DNA from: Halobacteriovorax marinus
GTDB lineage: Bacteria > Bdellovibrionota > Bacteriovoracia > Bacteriovoracales > Bacteriovoracaceae
Assembly: GCA_002163155.1 (NCBI GenBank)
Contig: MAAO01000002.1
Coordinates: forward strand, 310,001 to 374,000
Length of the DNA: 64,000 nucleotides
Direction: 5' to 3'
A program made the position numbers and the translations under genes. The notes beneath the pieces are model-generated. The model made no database searches, was not told the origin of the DNA, and saw nothing but the letters and a program-made list of their open reading frames with translations. This document shows positions 1 through 9,255 of the stretch, piece after piece (within the stretch, counting starts at the first letter, position 1; each line of letters starts with the position of its first letter).

Positions 1-2
1 AA

Positions 3-572
3 TTGGTGGGAATTGATAAATTAGAGCATATGTTTGGTATGGGATTTAAGTATTTCAAGAGTCATCACATTAAAGGCAAGAAGTTAAGAAAGGTATTAAA
101 GAGAGGGATATTTAGCGAGAAGACAATTCTTGGAGGAAATATCTTGGCCACAGGGGTTTTTGCTTACGGTGATCTTTCTGCCAACTTCAATGGTATGAGA
201 TTTTGGAATCATGTTCTGCAAAGAAGAGACGATGTTCTAGGTGCCGACCAAAATATAGGACCCTATATACTATGTGTAGACAATTCATTTGTAGTTAATA
301 CGGAAAACCCTATTGATTTTAAAAACTACATCGATGCAAGTATGGATGAGAGTGTGAATTGTTCTAAGTTTGCCACAAAGAATGGAGCGAGAAAATACAA
401 GCGCGCCATGGAGAAAAGGGGATTTTCTTGTCCCATGTCACAGAGTTCTTTAAATGAAATATTAACTAAGTATGGTGTTGTGACTCCAAAAGATAGAAAG
501 AAGAGACCTATTTCTCATTGGATAATAAACACTGATGGAAACGAGGATGTGTCCTACTTCAACGAATTTTAA
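3..572 (+). CDS. Hypothetical protein, 5' end cut by the window
   Basis: The reading frame is open from the window edge, so the true start is probably upstream and the first residues shown (TTG codon at 3) are only the visible part. The visible 189 residues begin with an aspartate-lysine-x-x-His-Met-Phe motif (IDKLEHMFGMGF) that recalls the DKLxHF motif of VanZ-like and DUF2279-type proteins, then become a basic, soluble-looking domain with two cysteines (near residues 119 and 143). No family could be named with confidence. A strong hairpin terminator follows the stop, so this is the last gene of its transcript. Confidence 0.6.
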   Translation: MVGIDKLEHMFGMGFKYFKSHHIKGKKLRKVLKRGIFSEKTILGGNILATGVFAYGDLSANFNGMRFWNHVLQRRDDVLGADQNIGPYILCVDNSFVVNTENPIDFKNYIDASMDESVNCSKFATKNGARKYKRAMEKRGFSCPMSQSSLNEILTKYGVVTPKDRKKRPISHWIINTDGNEDVSYFNEF

Positions 573-583
573 AATAATGTACT

Positions 584-611
584 AAAGAGATCTGTGAGAT
601 CTCTTTTTTTT
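584..611 (+). terminator. Intrinsic terminator after the first gene
   Basis: A perfect 10-bp stem AAAGAGATCT / AGATCTCTTT with a GTG loop runs straight into a T tract that ends at 611. It separates the partial gene from the bacterioferritin gene. Confidence 0.9.
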
Positions 612-699
612 GCTAAATTTCATCTTCAAATTATTAAATCCTTTCCGATACTTCATAGAATTGTTATCATTTTGTCATTAATTTTTAAAAGAGGTATCG

Positions 700-1176
700 A
701 TGAAAGGAAGTCAAAAGGTCGTAGATCAACTTAAGTTCTTACTTACGGGTGAACTCACGGCAATGGATGTTTACTTTATCCAATATAGAGTTTTAAAAGA
801 CTGGGGACTTGATAAAGTCGCAGCAAGACTTGAGCACGAGTTTGACGATGAGAAAATGCACGCGGATCAACTTATTGATAGAATTCTCTTTCTAGAAGGG
901 ATGCCAGATATGGCGGCTCGAGAGCCATTTGACGTTGGAAATAATGTTCAAGAGGTGCTAGCAAACGATCTCGATTTAGAATTACTAGTGGCCAAGAATT
1001 TAAAAGTGGCGATAAAAATCTGTGAAGAAGAAAGTGATTTCGAAACGCGCAGTATTCTTCTACAACTTTTAAAAGACACTGAAGAAGATCATATTAAATG
1101 GTTAGAAATTCAGCTCAAACTCATTAAAAGCATTGGGATGGAGAGATATTCGCAGTCCCAAATGGAAGTTAAGTAA
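700..1176 (+). CDS. bfr: Bacterioferritin (ferroxidase), likely without the usual heme ligand
   Basis: Four-helix ferritin-like protein of 158 residues, the usual length for Bfr; it would oxidise Fe(II) and store iron in a 24-subunit shell. All di-iron ligands are visible: Glu18, Glu51, His54, Glu94, Glu128 and His131 (the last two shifted by one relative to E. coli Bfr). The heme-ligating methionine of E. coli Bfr (Met52) is not in place: the motif reads Glu-Lys-Met-His, so position 52 is Lys and a Met sits at 53. The start ATG has a GAGG Shine-Dalgarno. It sits just before a TonB/heme-receptor block, consistent with an iron-handling neighbourhood. Confidence 0.93.
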   Translation: MKGSQKVVDQLKFLLTGELTAMDVYFIQYRVLKDWGLDKVAARLEHEFDDEKMHADQLIDRILFLEGMPDMAAREPFDVGNNVQEVLANDLDLELLVAKNLKVAIKICEEESDFETRSILLQLLKDTEEDHIKWLEIQLKLIKSIGMERYSQSQMEVK

Positions 1177-1193
1177 GTTACACTATCCTTATT

Positions 1194-1215
1194 ACAGACC
1201 GTTAGCTCGGTCTGT
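1194..1215 (+). terminator. Perfect 8-bp hairpin after bfr
   Basis: ACAGACCG / CGGTCTGT arms around a six-base TTAGCT loop. No real T tract follows (TAAATTCT), so it may be a weak terminator, an mRNA-stabilising hairpin or an operator for the TonB-like gene that starts 48 bases downstream. Confidence 0.55.
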
Positions 1216-1262
1216 AAATTCTCCTGCCTTTGTGTTACTTTATATCTTTAACAAGGTTGGAA

Positions 1263-1892
1263 ATGAATAAGTTGTCTAAGACAAGTTTTACCCATTTATC
1301 TATTGTGCTCTCGCTAGCACTGCATGGTCTTATTTATATCCACTTTCAAAACAAGAATGAAAAAGTAAAAAGTATTTATTCTCAGGTTCATAGAACTCGT
1401 ATCACTCTTAAAACGACAAATCGTAAGTATTCTAAGAAACAACAGAAATCGATACCAACTCCTATCAAGAAGAGAGTGGTAAAAAAGTCTTCTAAGAGAG
1501 TTCAAAAGAAAATAGTAAAACCTACGAAGAAAATTTCTAAATTTAGTCAGATTATGGAAAGGACTTTAAGAAAACCTATCACCAAAAGTTCTGGACACAG
1601 AGATATGGTGGCCAAGTATCTTTCAAAAGTTAGGCAGTCAATTTTAAAGAATAAGTTCTATCCACGTGTGGCCAGAAGATTAAAACAGCAAGGAGAAGTT
1701 GTTGTGACTTTTGCTATCCGCTGGCCTAATACAATCGAAGATGTACGTCTCAAGAAAATGACGCCATACGCACTGCTCAACCAATCTGCTCTAGAGTCGG
1801 TTAAAAGCCTAACCGAGCTTGCGATCATGCCTGAAAAGCTTAAAACTCAAGTGTTAAAAGTCGAAATTCCTCTGGTATATAGAGGCCTCTAG
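1263..1892 (+). CDS. TonB-like energy-transducing protein
   Basis: 209-residue inner-membrane-anchored periplasmic protein. A single hydrophobic segment lies near residues 11-28, then a strongly basic Lys-rich linker (about 40-95) replaces the proline-rich spacer of classical TonB, and a TonB C-terminal domain follows (about 115-209; QSILKNKFYPRVARR then GEVVVTFAI, a typical helix-strand pattern). I chose the ATG at 1263 over the upstream in-frame TTG at 1230 because AAGG lies seven bases upstream of it and the hydrophobic segment then sits at the N-terminus. The heme-type receptor gene follows 58 bases downstream, so this TonB probably energises it. No exbB/exbD genes are in the window. Confidence 0.85.
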   Translation: MNKLSKTSFTHLSIVLSLALHGLIYIHFQNKNEKVKSIYSQVHRTRITLKTTNRKYSKKQQKSIPTPIKKRVVKKSSKRVQKKIVKPTKKISKFSQIMERTLRKPITKSSGHRDMVAKYLSKVRQSILKNKFYPRVARRLKQQGEVVVTFAIRWPNTIEDVRLKKMTPYALLNQSALESVKSLTELAIMPEKLKTQVLKVEIPLVYRGL

Positions 1893-1950
1893 CTAAAAAT
1901 ATCTACAAATATATGACACTTTTTCGTATAAAATATGATTAATTATTACC

Positions 1951-3999
1951 ATGTCTTTTTCTATTTCTTTTAAAGAAAGCCTTTTTCTTATCTTGCCTTT
2001 GCTCTTTTGTTCAAGTGCTTTTGCGCAAGAGGTCAATCAACTCGAATCAATTTATATTGTCGATGAGTTTGGCGTCACCTCTGTGGAGGGCGATTCTGTT
2101 GTTGAAGAAATTGATGAAGAGTCTTTGACTCAAGTCCAGGCCTCATCGATTGATGATATTTTAAGACTCACACCTGGAGCGACAACAACTGGTGGTCCTA
2201 GAAGTTCAGGTGAAGAGATTCAAATTAGAGGCCTTGGTTCTAAGAAGCTCTTCATGTATATCGATGGAGTTAAACAAAACTTCAGCACAGATCATAGTTC
2301 TATGTTGGCGCTAGATCCTGACAATTTAAAATCAGTGGAAATCTATAAATCAACTTCTGCTTTTTCTAAGGGTGGAAGTATAGGCGGTGGAGTTGTTTTT
2401 ACAACAAAGGACGCCAGTGATTACTTAGCTCCTGGTGAAAAGTTTGGATCAACACTTAAGAGTGCATATACAAATTCAAATAGAGAGCAGCTCTTTTCTT
2501 TGAAAACTTATACTCGCTTTGATGATAGTGATTTGCTTTTTACTGTGACTAAGAGAAATGCCCAAGATGCAATTCTAGGGGATAGAACAACGCTAGAAAA
2601 TTCATCTTATGATGATATGAATTTCTTTACTAAGTTTACCACTAAGACAAACTCACACGACCAATTGAAAGTAAGTTTTGAGCAATTTAGGCGTAACGAT
2701 ACAGTTCCCATGAACCCAACTCTTAATCCTCCTGTCTCTATTGGTGATTTAAATGGTGTGAATGAAATTACTCGTCGTACTTACAACCTTGAGTACGCAA
2801 CAAACCCTAAGAATAATCGCTACCTTAATTTACATTCAACTTTCTACTCTACTACTCAAACGCTAGATAAAGTGCGGGCAAGTGATAAGCAACATGACTT
2901 TAGGAAAATTGAAACAAGTGGTGGATCTCTAAAGAATAGAGTTTCTATAAATAGAATGCATGGCAAAGATCTCAGCTTAGATACTGGATTAGAGTTGGTG
3001 CAAGATACTTTATCCGGAGAACGCGACGGGGGAGAGCTGGCTTCTTATCCTGGCGGAAAGAGCTCAGAGCAAAGTGCCTTCACTCAAGTTAATATTCCAG
3101 TGAGTAAGAGCATTGATATTTTTCCAGCACTTCGTTATCAAAATTACGATCTTGTTTCTAATAATCCTAGTCACGCTCCTAAGCAAGCGACGGAGCTTTC
3201 TAAGAAATTGGGAACCAGTTATAAACCTTTTAAATTTCTTGCTTTCACAGGAACTTATTCAGAAGGATTTAACGCCCCAAAGATTCAAGATGTCTATGTG
3301 GATGGATTGCACCATAAAGGGGACGGTTTCTTTATTTCTGATAACTTCTTTACTCCAAATCCTGAGCTTGAACATGAAACTTCAAAAATGCTGGAAGTGG
3401 GGGCAAAATTTGAAAAGAATATTTTTTCTAAGTATGACCTCTTAACTCTAAAGGCCAATTACTATTGGAATGAAGCTAAGAATTATATCTACTTTGAAAA
3501 AATTGAAGGGGACCCTTTTGAGGGAACAAATGGAACGACTAAGTTTGTTAACATTCCAGAAGTGAGTTTAAAAGGTCGTGAGTTTGGAATGGATTATCTC
3601 TATGACCGAGTTGAATTTGGCCTATCTTATTCTAGAAATAGAGGAACCAATAAAACTCTAGGTCTATATCTGGCCGACATGCCGGCAGATCAATACAATT
3701 ACAATTTTAAATATCACCTTGATGAATACGGATTGGTATTAGGTTACCTTGGAATCAATACTCTAAAGCAGGACCGAATCAATCGAGATACAACTGAGAG
3801 AACAGATGAGACTCCGGGATATTTTATTCATAATATCTTTGTCACCAAGAGTTTTATTAGAGGCGCTTTAAAGGGCTTTTCGGTAATGACTCGAGTTGAT
3901 AACTTTACCAATCGAAATTATAGAAAGCATGGATCAAATATTAATGAAATAGGACTGGATGTAAAAGTCGGCCTAAGTTATAAAATAAACCATTTTTAA
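1951..3999 (+). CDS. TonB-dependent outer-membrane receptor, heme/hemoglobin type
   Basis: 682 residues with a Sec signal peptide (cleavage predicted after Ala25 in SSAFA-QEV), a plug domain (about 50-155) and a beta-barrel ending in Phe, as outer-membrane barrels do. The plug carries RGLGSKKLFMYIDGVKQNF, LDPDNLKSVEI and TTKDASDYL, closely following the hemoglobin/heme receptor family (HmuR, HemR). The barrel has a degenerate FRAP/NPNL box: FNAP at 440-443 and NPEL at 470-473, with a His pair at 454-455 between them, where heme receptors keep an essential histidine. Heme is therefore the likely substrate (inference). It follows the TonB-like gene directly; no clear Shine-Dalgarno precedes the ATG. 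Confidence 0.9.
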   Translation: MSFSISFKESLFLILPLLFCSSAFAQEVNQLESIYIVDEFGVTSVEGDSVVEEIDEESLTQVQASSIDDILRLTPGATTTGGPRSSGEEIQIRGLGSKKLFMYIDGVKQNFSTDHSSMLALDPDNLKSVEIYKSTSAFSKGGSIGGGVVFTTKDASDYLAPGEKFGSTLKSAYTNSNREQLFSLKTYTRFDDSDLLFTVTKRNAQDAILGDRTTLENSSYDDMNFFTKFTTKTNSHDQLKVSFEQFRRNDTVPMNPTLNPPVSIGDLNGVNEITRRTYNLEYATNPKNNRYLNLHSTFYSTTQTLDKVRASDKQHDFRKIETSGGSLKNRVSINRMHGKDLSLDTGLELVQDTLSGERDGGELASYPGGKSSEQSAFTQVNIPVSKSIDIFPALRYQNYDLVSNNPSHAPKQATELSKKLGTSYKPFKFLAFTGTYSEGFNAPKIQDVYVDGLHHKGDGFFISDNFFTPNPELEHETSKMLEVGAKFEKNIFSKYDLLTLKANYYWNEAKNYIYFEKIEGDPFEGTNGTTKFVNIPEVSLKGREFGMDYLYDRVEFGLSYSRNRGTNKTLGLYLADMPADQYNYNFKYHLDEYGLVLGYLGINTLKQDRINRDTTERTDETPGYFIHNIFVTKSFIRGALKGFSVMTRVDNFTNRNYRKHGSNINEIGLDVKVGLSYKINHF

Positions 4000-4013
4000 A
4001 TATTGGAGAGCAA

Positions 4014-4496
4014 ATGAAAAAACTCGCATTACTATTCTTAATACTATCAACTTCTGTTTTTGCAGATATTCCTGTGGGCCACTACGAACTCGATAAAATC
4101 ATGTGTTCTAATGGAGAAGCTTTAAAGCTTGGTGGAAAGTTTATGAGCTATACTATTGCTCTTGATGTCACTGAGATTGATATGAAGATGACAGCAGTTG
4201 CTAAGAGTGCCAGCTGGTCACCGTTTAAACTCTTTTGTACGCAAATTAATGTAGGTAAATTCTCTTACATTGAAGACAATAAGTACGAAGGTTACTTGGC
4301 GCTTAATAGTGTTAAATGTAACGCTAAAATTTGGGAAGGAAGACTTAGAAAACATGCCTTTGGAATTGAAGAGCAAGGTGTTTTCACTTACACAGTTGTT
4401 GGTAATAAATTAACGATTCAAAATCCTGAAACTGTCACTAAATATTCTTGTAAGAAGACGGGAAGTTTTCCTATTTATCACTACACTTTGAAGTAG
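4014..4496 (+). CDS. Small secreted protein of unknown function
   Basis: 160 residues with a clear Sec signal peptide (MKKLALLFLILSTSVFA, cleavage near residue 17). The mature part looks beta-rich and has four cysteines, including one near the start (IMCSNGE) and one near the end (YSCKKTG), suggesting disulfides. It lies 14 bases after the TonB-dependent receptor with its own GGAG site, so it is probably co-transcribed and could be a periplasmic helper of heme uptake; that role is only inferred from position. No family recognised. Confidence 0.75.
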   Translation: MKKLALLFLILSTSVFADIPVGHYELDKIMCSNGEALKLGGKFMSYTIALDVTEIDMKMTAVAKSASWSPFKLFCTQINVGKFSYIEDNKYEGYLALNSVKCNAKIWEGRLRKHAFGIEEQGVFTYTVVGNKLTIQNPETVTKYSCKKTGSFPIYHYTLK

Positions 4497-4504
4497 TCCT
4501 ACGC

Positions 4505-4538
4505 AAAGGTTCACTCTCTGAGTGAATCTTTGATTTTT
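4505..4538 (+). terminator. Terminator of the heme-receptor operon
   Basis: A 12-bp stem (AAAGGTTCACTC / GAGTGAATCTTT, one G-U pair) with a TCT loop, then GATTTTTC. It closes the TonB/receptor transcript before leuS. Confidence 0.82.
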
Positions 4539-4649
4539 CGCCATTTAATTCGCCATAGTCCTGCCTTTTTCTGTACAATTGAGCCAAATTTATCTAAAAA
4601 TACCAATGAATATTACTATTTAGGCGATTGAGCAAAAGGGATTATTGCA

Positions 4650-7424
4650 ATGAGTTATAATTTTCAAGAAATTGAAACAAAGTGGCAGAAGTACTGGAGT
4701 AAGAACCAAACATTTAAGGTGACTGAGGACAGTTCTAAACCAAAATTCTACGTACTTGATATGTTTCCCTATCCTTCTGGAGCAGGCCTTCACGTGGGTC
4801 ATCCACTTGGTTATATCGCCTCTGATATTTATACTCGTTTTAAAAGACTCTTAGGTTACAACGTTCTTCACCCAATGGGTTACGATGCCTTTGGTCTTCC
4901 AGCAGAACAATACGCAATTCAAACAGGTCGTCACCCGGCGGAAACAACTGCAGATAATGTGACTCGCTACCGTGAACAATTAGATGGTATCGGTTTTTCT
5001 TACGATTGGAGTAGGGAAGTTCAAACTTGCGATCCCAAGTATTACAAGTGGACTCAGTGGGCCTTTATTCAAATGTTTGATCACTACTATGATCTTGATG
5101 CCAATAAAGCGAAACCCATTAGTGAGCTTCTTTCAAAATTAGAAGAGGGCGGAAGCTCTGCTGTAAATGCCCACGCTGGTGAAATTGAAGAATTTTCTGC
5201 CAGTGATTGGAAGAGTTTTGATACTAAAAAGAGAGAGATGACTCTTCAGCTTTATAGATTAGCTTATCTCGCTGATACGGCCGTAAATTGGTGTGCTGGT
5301 CTTGGAACTGTTCTTGCCAACGATGAAGTTAAAGACGGACTTTCTGTTAGGGGATCTCACCCTGTAGAACAAAAGAAAATGCAACAGTGGTGTTTAAGAG
5401 TTTCTGCTTACGCTCCAAGGTTATTAGATGGGTTAGATGGACTTGATTGGTCTGATTCATTAAAAGAAATGCAAAAAAACTGGATTGGAAAATCTGTTGG
5501 TGCTGAACTTTGTTTCAAGGCCAAAGGTTTAGATGTTGAATTCGATATTTTTACTACGAGACCAGATACTGTCTTTGGTGCGACTTTCATGGTGCTTGCG
5601 CCGGAGAGTGAACTTGTAGAGCTTGTCACAACAAGTGAACAAAAATCTGCTGTAGATGCTTATCTCTTAGAGACTAAGAAGAGAACTGAGAGAGATCGTC
5701 TTGCAGATGTAAAACGCGTCTCAGGTGTTTTCACTGGTTCATACTGTATTCATCCTTTCACAGGAAAAGAGATTCCAATTTGGATTGGTGATTACGTTCT
5801 CGGTGGATACGGAACAGGTGCTATTATGGCCGTTCCTGCTCATGATTCTCGTGATTACGCTTTTGCCAAACACTTTGATATTCCCATGGTGCAAGTTGTA
5901 TCTGGGGGCGATATATCTGTTGAGTCTTATGACGCCAAAGAAGGGAAGATGATGAACTCTGATTTTCTAGATGGACTCGATGTAAAAGAGGCCATTAAGA
6001 AAATGGTTGATGAAGTAGATTCTAGAAAATTAGGAATTAAGAAAACAAATTACCGGTTACGTGATGCGACTTTCTCTCGTCAAAGATACTGGGGAGAGCC
6101 ATTCCCAATTTATTTTAAAGATGGAATTCCTCACACTCTATCTGTTGATGATCTTCCACTGGAGCTTCCAGAGGTTGATAAATACCTTCCCACTGAAGAT
6201 GGACAACCTCCTCTAGGAAGAGCGAAGAACTGGAAAACAAAAGATGGATATCCATTAGAGATGTCTACTATGCCTGGTTTCGCTGGATCATCTGCTTACT
6301 ACCTAAGATATATGGATCCTCATAATGAAAAGGAACTTGTTTCAAAAGATGCGAATAACTACTGGCAAGATGTTGACCTTTATATTGGGGGAGCAGAGCA
6401 CGCCACAGGGCACTTAGTTTACTCACGTTACTGGAATAAATTCTTATTTGATATTGGATTTGTTTGTAAGGAAGAACCGTTTAAGAAACTTGTGAACCAG
6501 GGGATGATTCAAGGTCGCTCTAACTTTGTTTACAGAGTGAAAGGAACGCAGAAATTTGTCTCTCTTGGTTTAAAAGATCAACATGACACACAAGAGTTTC
6601 ACGTTGATGTGAATATTGTTAATAATGACTGCTTAGATATGGAAGCTTTTAAAGCTTGGAGAGCAGAATACCAAGACGCTGAATTTGTCACAGAAGAAGT
6701 TGATGGAAAACAAGTTTATAAGTGTGGATACGCCGTTGAAAAAATGAGTAAGTCCATGTTCAATGTTGTAAACCCAGATACTATCGTTGATAAGTACGGT
6801 GCCGATACGCTTAGACTCTATGAAATGTTCTTAGGGCCTCTTGAGCAATCAAAACCGTGGAATACAAATGGGATTGAAGGAGTTCACCGCTTCCTTAAAA
6901 AACTTTGGGCACTTTTCTACAAAGAAGAAGAGTTCATTGTCACTGATGAAAAGGCTTCTAAAGAAGAACACAAAGTTTTACATACTTGTATTAAGAAAGT
7001 TCTTACAGACGTAGACACATTCTCATTTAATACATCTGTTTCTGCATTTATGATTTGTGTAAACGATCTCGCTAAAATTAAATGTAATAAGAAAGAAATT
7101 CTAGAGCAACTGACTGTTCTCTTTTCTCCTTTCGCTCCTCACTTCAGTGAAGAAATATGGTCAGCACTTGGAAATACTACAAGTATATCCTTTGCCAATG
7201 CTCCTAAGTTAGTAGAGTCGTACTTAGTTGAGAGTACTCATAAGTATCCTGTTTCTTTTAATGGGAAAATGAGATTTCTTATGGATATTGCTCTTGATGC
7301 TTCTAAAGATGAAATTGAAAAAACTGTTTTAGAAAGTGAAGAGGCCAAGAAGTGGTTAGAAGGTAAGACAATTAAGAAAATGATTGTTGTCCCTAAGAAA
7401 ATTGTAAATATTGTCGTAGGATAA
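4650..7424 (+). CDS. leuS: Leucyl-tRNA synthetase, long Bacteroidota-like form
   Basis: Class I aminoacyl-tRNA synthetase charging tRNA-Leu. HIGH motif is HVGH (48-51) and the KMSKS motif is at 698-702. At 924 residues it is longer than the roughly 860 of E. coli LeuRS. The region around residues 150-260 contains a CP-domain insertion and the strings [26 protein letters not shown] and [14 protein letters not shown], and the C-terminus ends in [18 protein letters not shown]; from memory these match Bacteroidota LeuRS much better than proteobacterial ones. It is monocistronic, with hairpin terminators on both sides. Aminoacylation function is certain; the transfer hypothesis needs a tree. Confidence 0.97.
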   Translation: MSYNFQEIETKWQKYWSKNQTFKVTEDSSKPKFYVLDMFPYPSGAGLHVGHPLGYIASDIYTRFKRLLGYNVLHPMGYDAFGLPAEQYAIQTGRHPAETTADNVTRYREQLDGIGFSYDWSREVQTCDPKYYKWTQWAFIQMFDHYYDLDANKAKPISELLSKLEEGGSSAVNAHAGEIEEFSASDWKSFDTKKREMTLQLYRLAYLADTAVNWCAGLGTVLANDEVKDGLSVRGSHPVEQKKMQQWCLRVSAYAPRLLDGLDGLDWSDSLKEMQKNWIGKSVGAELCFKAKGLDVEFDIFTTRPDTVFGATFMVLAPESELVELVTTSEQKSAVDAYLLETKKRTERDRLADVKRVSGVFTGSYCIHPFTGKEIPIWIGDYVLGGYGTGAIMAVPAHDSRDYAFAKHFDIPMVQVVSGGDISVESYDAKEGKMMNSDFLDGLDVKEAIKKMVDEVDSRKLGIKKTNYRLRDATFSRQRYWGEPFPIYFKDGIPHTLSVDDLPLELPEVDKYLPTEDGQPPLGRAKNWKTKDGYPLEMSTMPGFAGSSAYYLRYMDPHNEKELVSKDANNYWQDVDLYIGGAEHATGHLVYSRYWNKFLFDIGFVCKEEPFKKLVNQGMIQGRSNFVYRVKGTQKFVSLGLKDQHDTQEFHVDVNIVNNDCLDMEAFKAWRAEYQDAEFVTEEVDGKQVYKCGYAVEKMSKSMFNVVNPDTIVDKYGADTLRLYEMFLGPLEQSKPWNTNGIEGVHRFLKKLWALFYKEEEFIVTDEKASKEEHKVLHTCIKKVLTDVDTFSFNTSVSAFMICVNDLAKIKCNKKEILEQLTVLFSPFAPHFSEEIWSALGNTTSISFANAPKLVESYLVESTHKYPVSFNGKMRFLMDIALDASKDEIEKTVLESEEAKKWLEGKTIKKMIVVPKKIVNIVVG

Positions 7425-7431
7425 AATAATG

Positions 7432-7457
7432 GCCCAACGTTTGTTGGGCTTTTTTTA
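7432..7457 (+). terminator. Terminator of leuS
   Basis: GCCCAAC / GTTGGGC stem with a GTTT loop and an eight-base T run. It also lies at the 3' end of the convergent hydrolase gene. Confidence 0.95.
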
Positions 7458-8072
7458 TTTACAATATTTGTTAATCTTTTCACTGGCCAAGAGAAGGTAT
7501 TCGCTCAACGTGCAACCAGTAGTTCTCACTCGAGGTTTAAGGCCATGATCTCCATCTTCAAACCATTCCACTTTGATTTTCTTGCTTAGAGTATAGCCTT
7601 CAACATCTTCTCTTGTTCCCATGCTATCTCTTGTTCCTTGCAGAATAAGAACTTTTGTTTTGATTTCTTTCAAATGATCAATTCTATCTTTGGGATCTTT
7701 TCCTGGTGCGTGAAAGGGAAAGCCAAGACAAATAACACCTTTGGGTTTGAGCTCATCAGCAATGAGCGTGGCCATGCGACCACCCATAGACTTTCCACCA
7801 ATATAAGTATTCTTGTCACCCACTAGTGCAAAAACTTCTCGCCATGTTTCTAGGAGAACTTTCTTTGTATTAGGTGGACGTTTCTTTCCTGAAACTCTTC
7901 GCTCGTTCATATAAGGAAATTCAAATCGAATCACTTGAATATCTTGTTTAACTAGATAAGTAGTCAATTCGTTCATCCAATCACTATCCATCATTGCACC
8001 CGCACCGTGGGCCAAGATAATTTTTATTTTAGCGTTCTTTGGACCTTTGATTATGAGATCTTTTTTCAACAT
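7455..8072 (-). CDS. Alpha/beta hydrolase of the KANL3/Tex30-like family
   Basis: 205-residue cytosolic alpha/beta hydrolase. Visible features are the oxyanion loop LAHGAGAMMDSDWM, the motif VIRFEFPYM typical of this family, the nucleophile elbow GGKSMGG, the acid GTRDSMG and the histidine in DGDHGLKPR. The catalytic Ser-Asp-His triad is complete. Substrate is unknown; family members are annotated only as predicted hydrolases. It is convergent with leuS and shares its terminator region. Confidence 0.85.
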   Translation of the reverse strand: MLKKDLIIKGPKNAKIKIILAHGAGAMMDSDWMNELTTYLVKQDIQVIRFEFPYMNERRVSGKKRPPNTKKVLLETWREVFALVGDKNTYIGGKSMGGRMATLIADELKPKGVICLGFPFHAPGKDPKDRIDHLKEIKTKVLILQGTRDSMGTREDVEGYTLSKKIKVEWFEDGDHGLKPRVRTTGCTLSEYLLLASEKINKYCK

Positions 8073-8183
8073 GTTAGAAGGAGCCTTGGTGTATAATTAA
8101 ATAAAATCTAATAAATTGTAACAAAACTGTATCTCGATAACACTAATAAAGAGAACGTTCTAAGCATTAATCTAGGGAGCAAT

Positions 8184-8771
8184 ATGAAATTTATCAAGTT
8201 CGCAATTCTACTATCACTTGTATTTGGAACTCAAGTAACGGGCGCTGAGAAATTAAAAAAGGCGACTTTTGCTGGAGGTTGTTTCTGGTGTATGGAACCA
8301 CCCTTTGAAAAATTAGATGGTGTTAAGTCGGCCATCTCTGGTTATGCCGGTGGAAGTGTTGTGAATCCAACCTATAGACAAGTGAGCGCTGGTAGTACTG
8401 GTCACACTGAAGTTGTTCAAATTACTTATGATCCAAGTATTGTAAGTTATAAGACTCTCTTGGCCACTTTTTGGCGAAATATTGATCCCACAGATGCACA
8501 CGGACAATTTGTTGATAAAGGGAGTCACTATCGTCCAGCGGTTTTCTTCCACGATAAAATGCAACAGAGTGAGGCCCTGGCCAGTAAAGCTGATCTGCAA
8601 AAGAAGAAGATCTTTGAGAAGGATATCGTGGTTGAAGTTACTCCTTTAAAGAAGTTCTATCCGGCCGAGGATTATCATCAAGATTATTATAAAAAGAGCT
8701 CTATTCGCTATAAATTTTATCGATACAACTCAGGGCGTGATAAATTCCTCAACAAATATTGGAAAAAGTAG
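8184..8771 (+). CDS. msrA: Peptide methionine sulfoxide reductase MsrA, exported
   Basis: Reduces methionine-S-sulfoxide in proteins. The diagnostic GGCFWC motif puts the catalytic cysteine at Cys33, followed by SGYAGG, GHTEVVQITYDP and DYHQDYY. A Sec signal peptide (MKFIKFAILLSLVFGTQVTGA) precedes it, so the enzyme works in the periplasm, unlike the cytosolic E. coli MsrA. Length of 195 residues fits MsrA plus a signal. An AGGGAG site lies just before the ATG. No MsrB domain is fused. Confidence 0.95.
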   Translation: MKFIKFAILLSLVFGTQVTGAEKLKKATFAGGCFWCMEPPFEKLDGVKSAISGYAGGSVVNPTYRQVSAGSTGHTEVVQITYDPSIVSYKTLLATFWRNIDPTDAHGQFVDKGSHYRPAVFFHDKMQQSEALASKADLQKKKIFEKDIVVEVTPLKKFYPAEDYHQDYYKKSSIRYKFYRYNSGRDKFLNKYWKK

Positions 8772-8841
8772 GGCATTTTTGCAATTAAGTTGCATTAATT
8801 GAAAAAGCTTCGTATAACCTCTTTGTAATAAAGAGGTATAC

Positions 8842-9255
8842 GTGGATCAAGTGCAGCAGCAAAGAATGGATAAAGTAGGGATTTTTCTCTCGTTGTCGTG
8901 TTGTATTCACTGTCTTGCGACTCCCATTCTTCTTGTTATGGCGCCGAGTGTTTCAGAGTACTTTGAGAGTGAGTGGGTTCACATACTACTTTTTCTCTTA
9001 GTGGCACCTACGGCGCTACTAAGCTTCTTAAAAACTCATCGTACCAATGCTCATAAGCGACCATTGGTTCTTGGATCTATTGGATTACTTGGATTATTTG
9101 TAGGATTACTTATTCACTTTGTAGGCGAGCACGGTGCTTCACATGGCCACAGTGAAATACATGAACTTGAAGTCGTGATTAATATTATCTCTGGACTATT
9201 TCTTGTTTCTGCACACATTTACAATTTCAAAGACTCAACTTGTAAACACTGTTAG
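8842..9255 (+). CDS. MerC-domain membrane protein
   Basis: 137 residues with about four hydrophobic segments. The N-terminal motif LSLSCCIHCLATPIL has the paired and spaced cysteines of the MerC mercury/metal transport family; a His-rich loop (HFVGEHGASHGHSEIHELE) and a C-terminal CKHC add further metal ligands. GTG start with GAGG five bases upstream. It is convergent with, and directly abuts, the Fur-family gene, and a COG0523 zinc GTPase follows beyond it. The setting points to zinc or a related metal rather than mercury (inference). Confidence 0.85.
   Translation: MDQVQQQRMDKVGIFLSLSCCIHCLATPILLVMAPSVSEYFESEWVHILLFLLVAPTALLSFLKTHRTNAHKRPLVLGSIGLLGLFVGLLIHFVGEHGASHGHSEIHELEVVINIISGLFLVSAHIYNFKDSTCKHC

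Noticed and set aside
640-690. Fur-box-like stretch TTGTTATCATTTTGTCATT upstream of bfr
   Set aside because: Only one half resembles the Fur consensus; no clear inverted symmetry.
1230-1262. Upstream TTG start for the TonB-like protein
   Set aside because: The ATG at 1263 has a spaced AAGG and gives the expected short N-terminus before the membrane helix.
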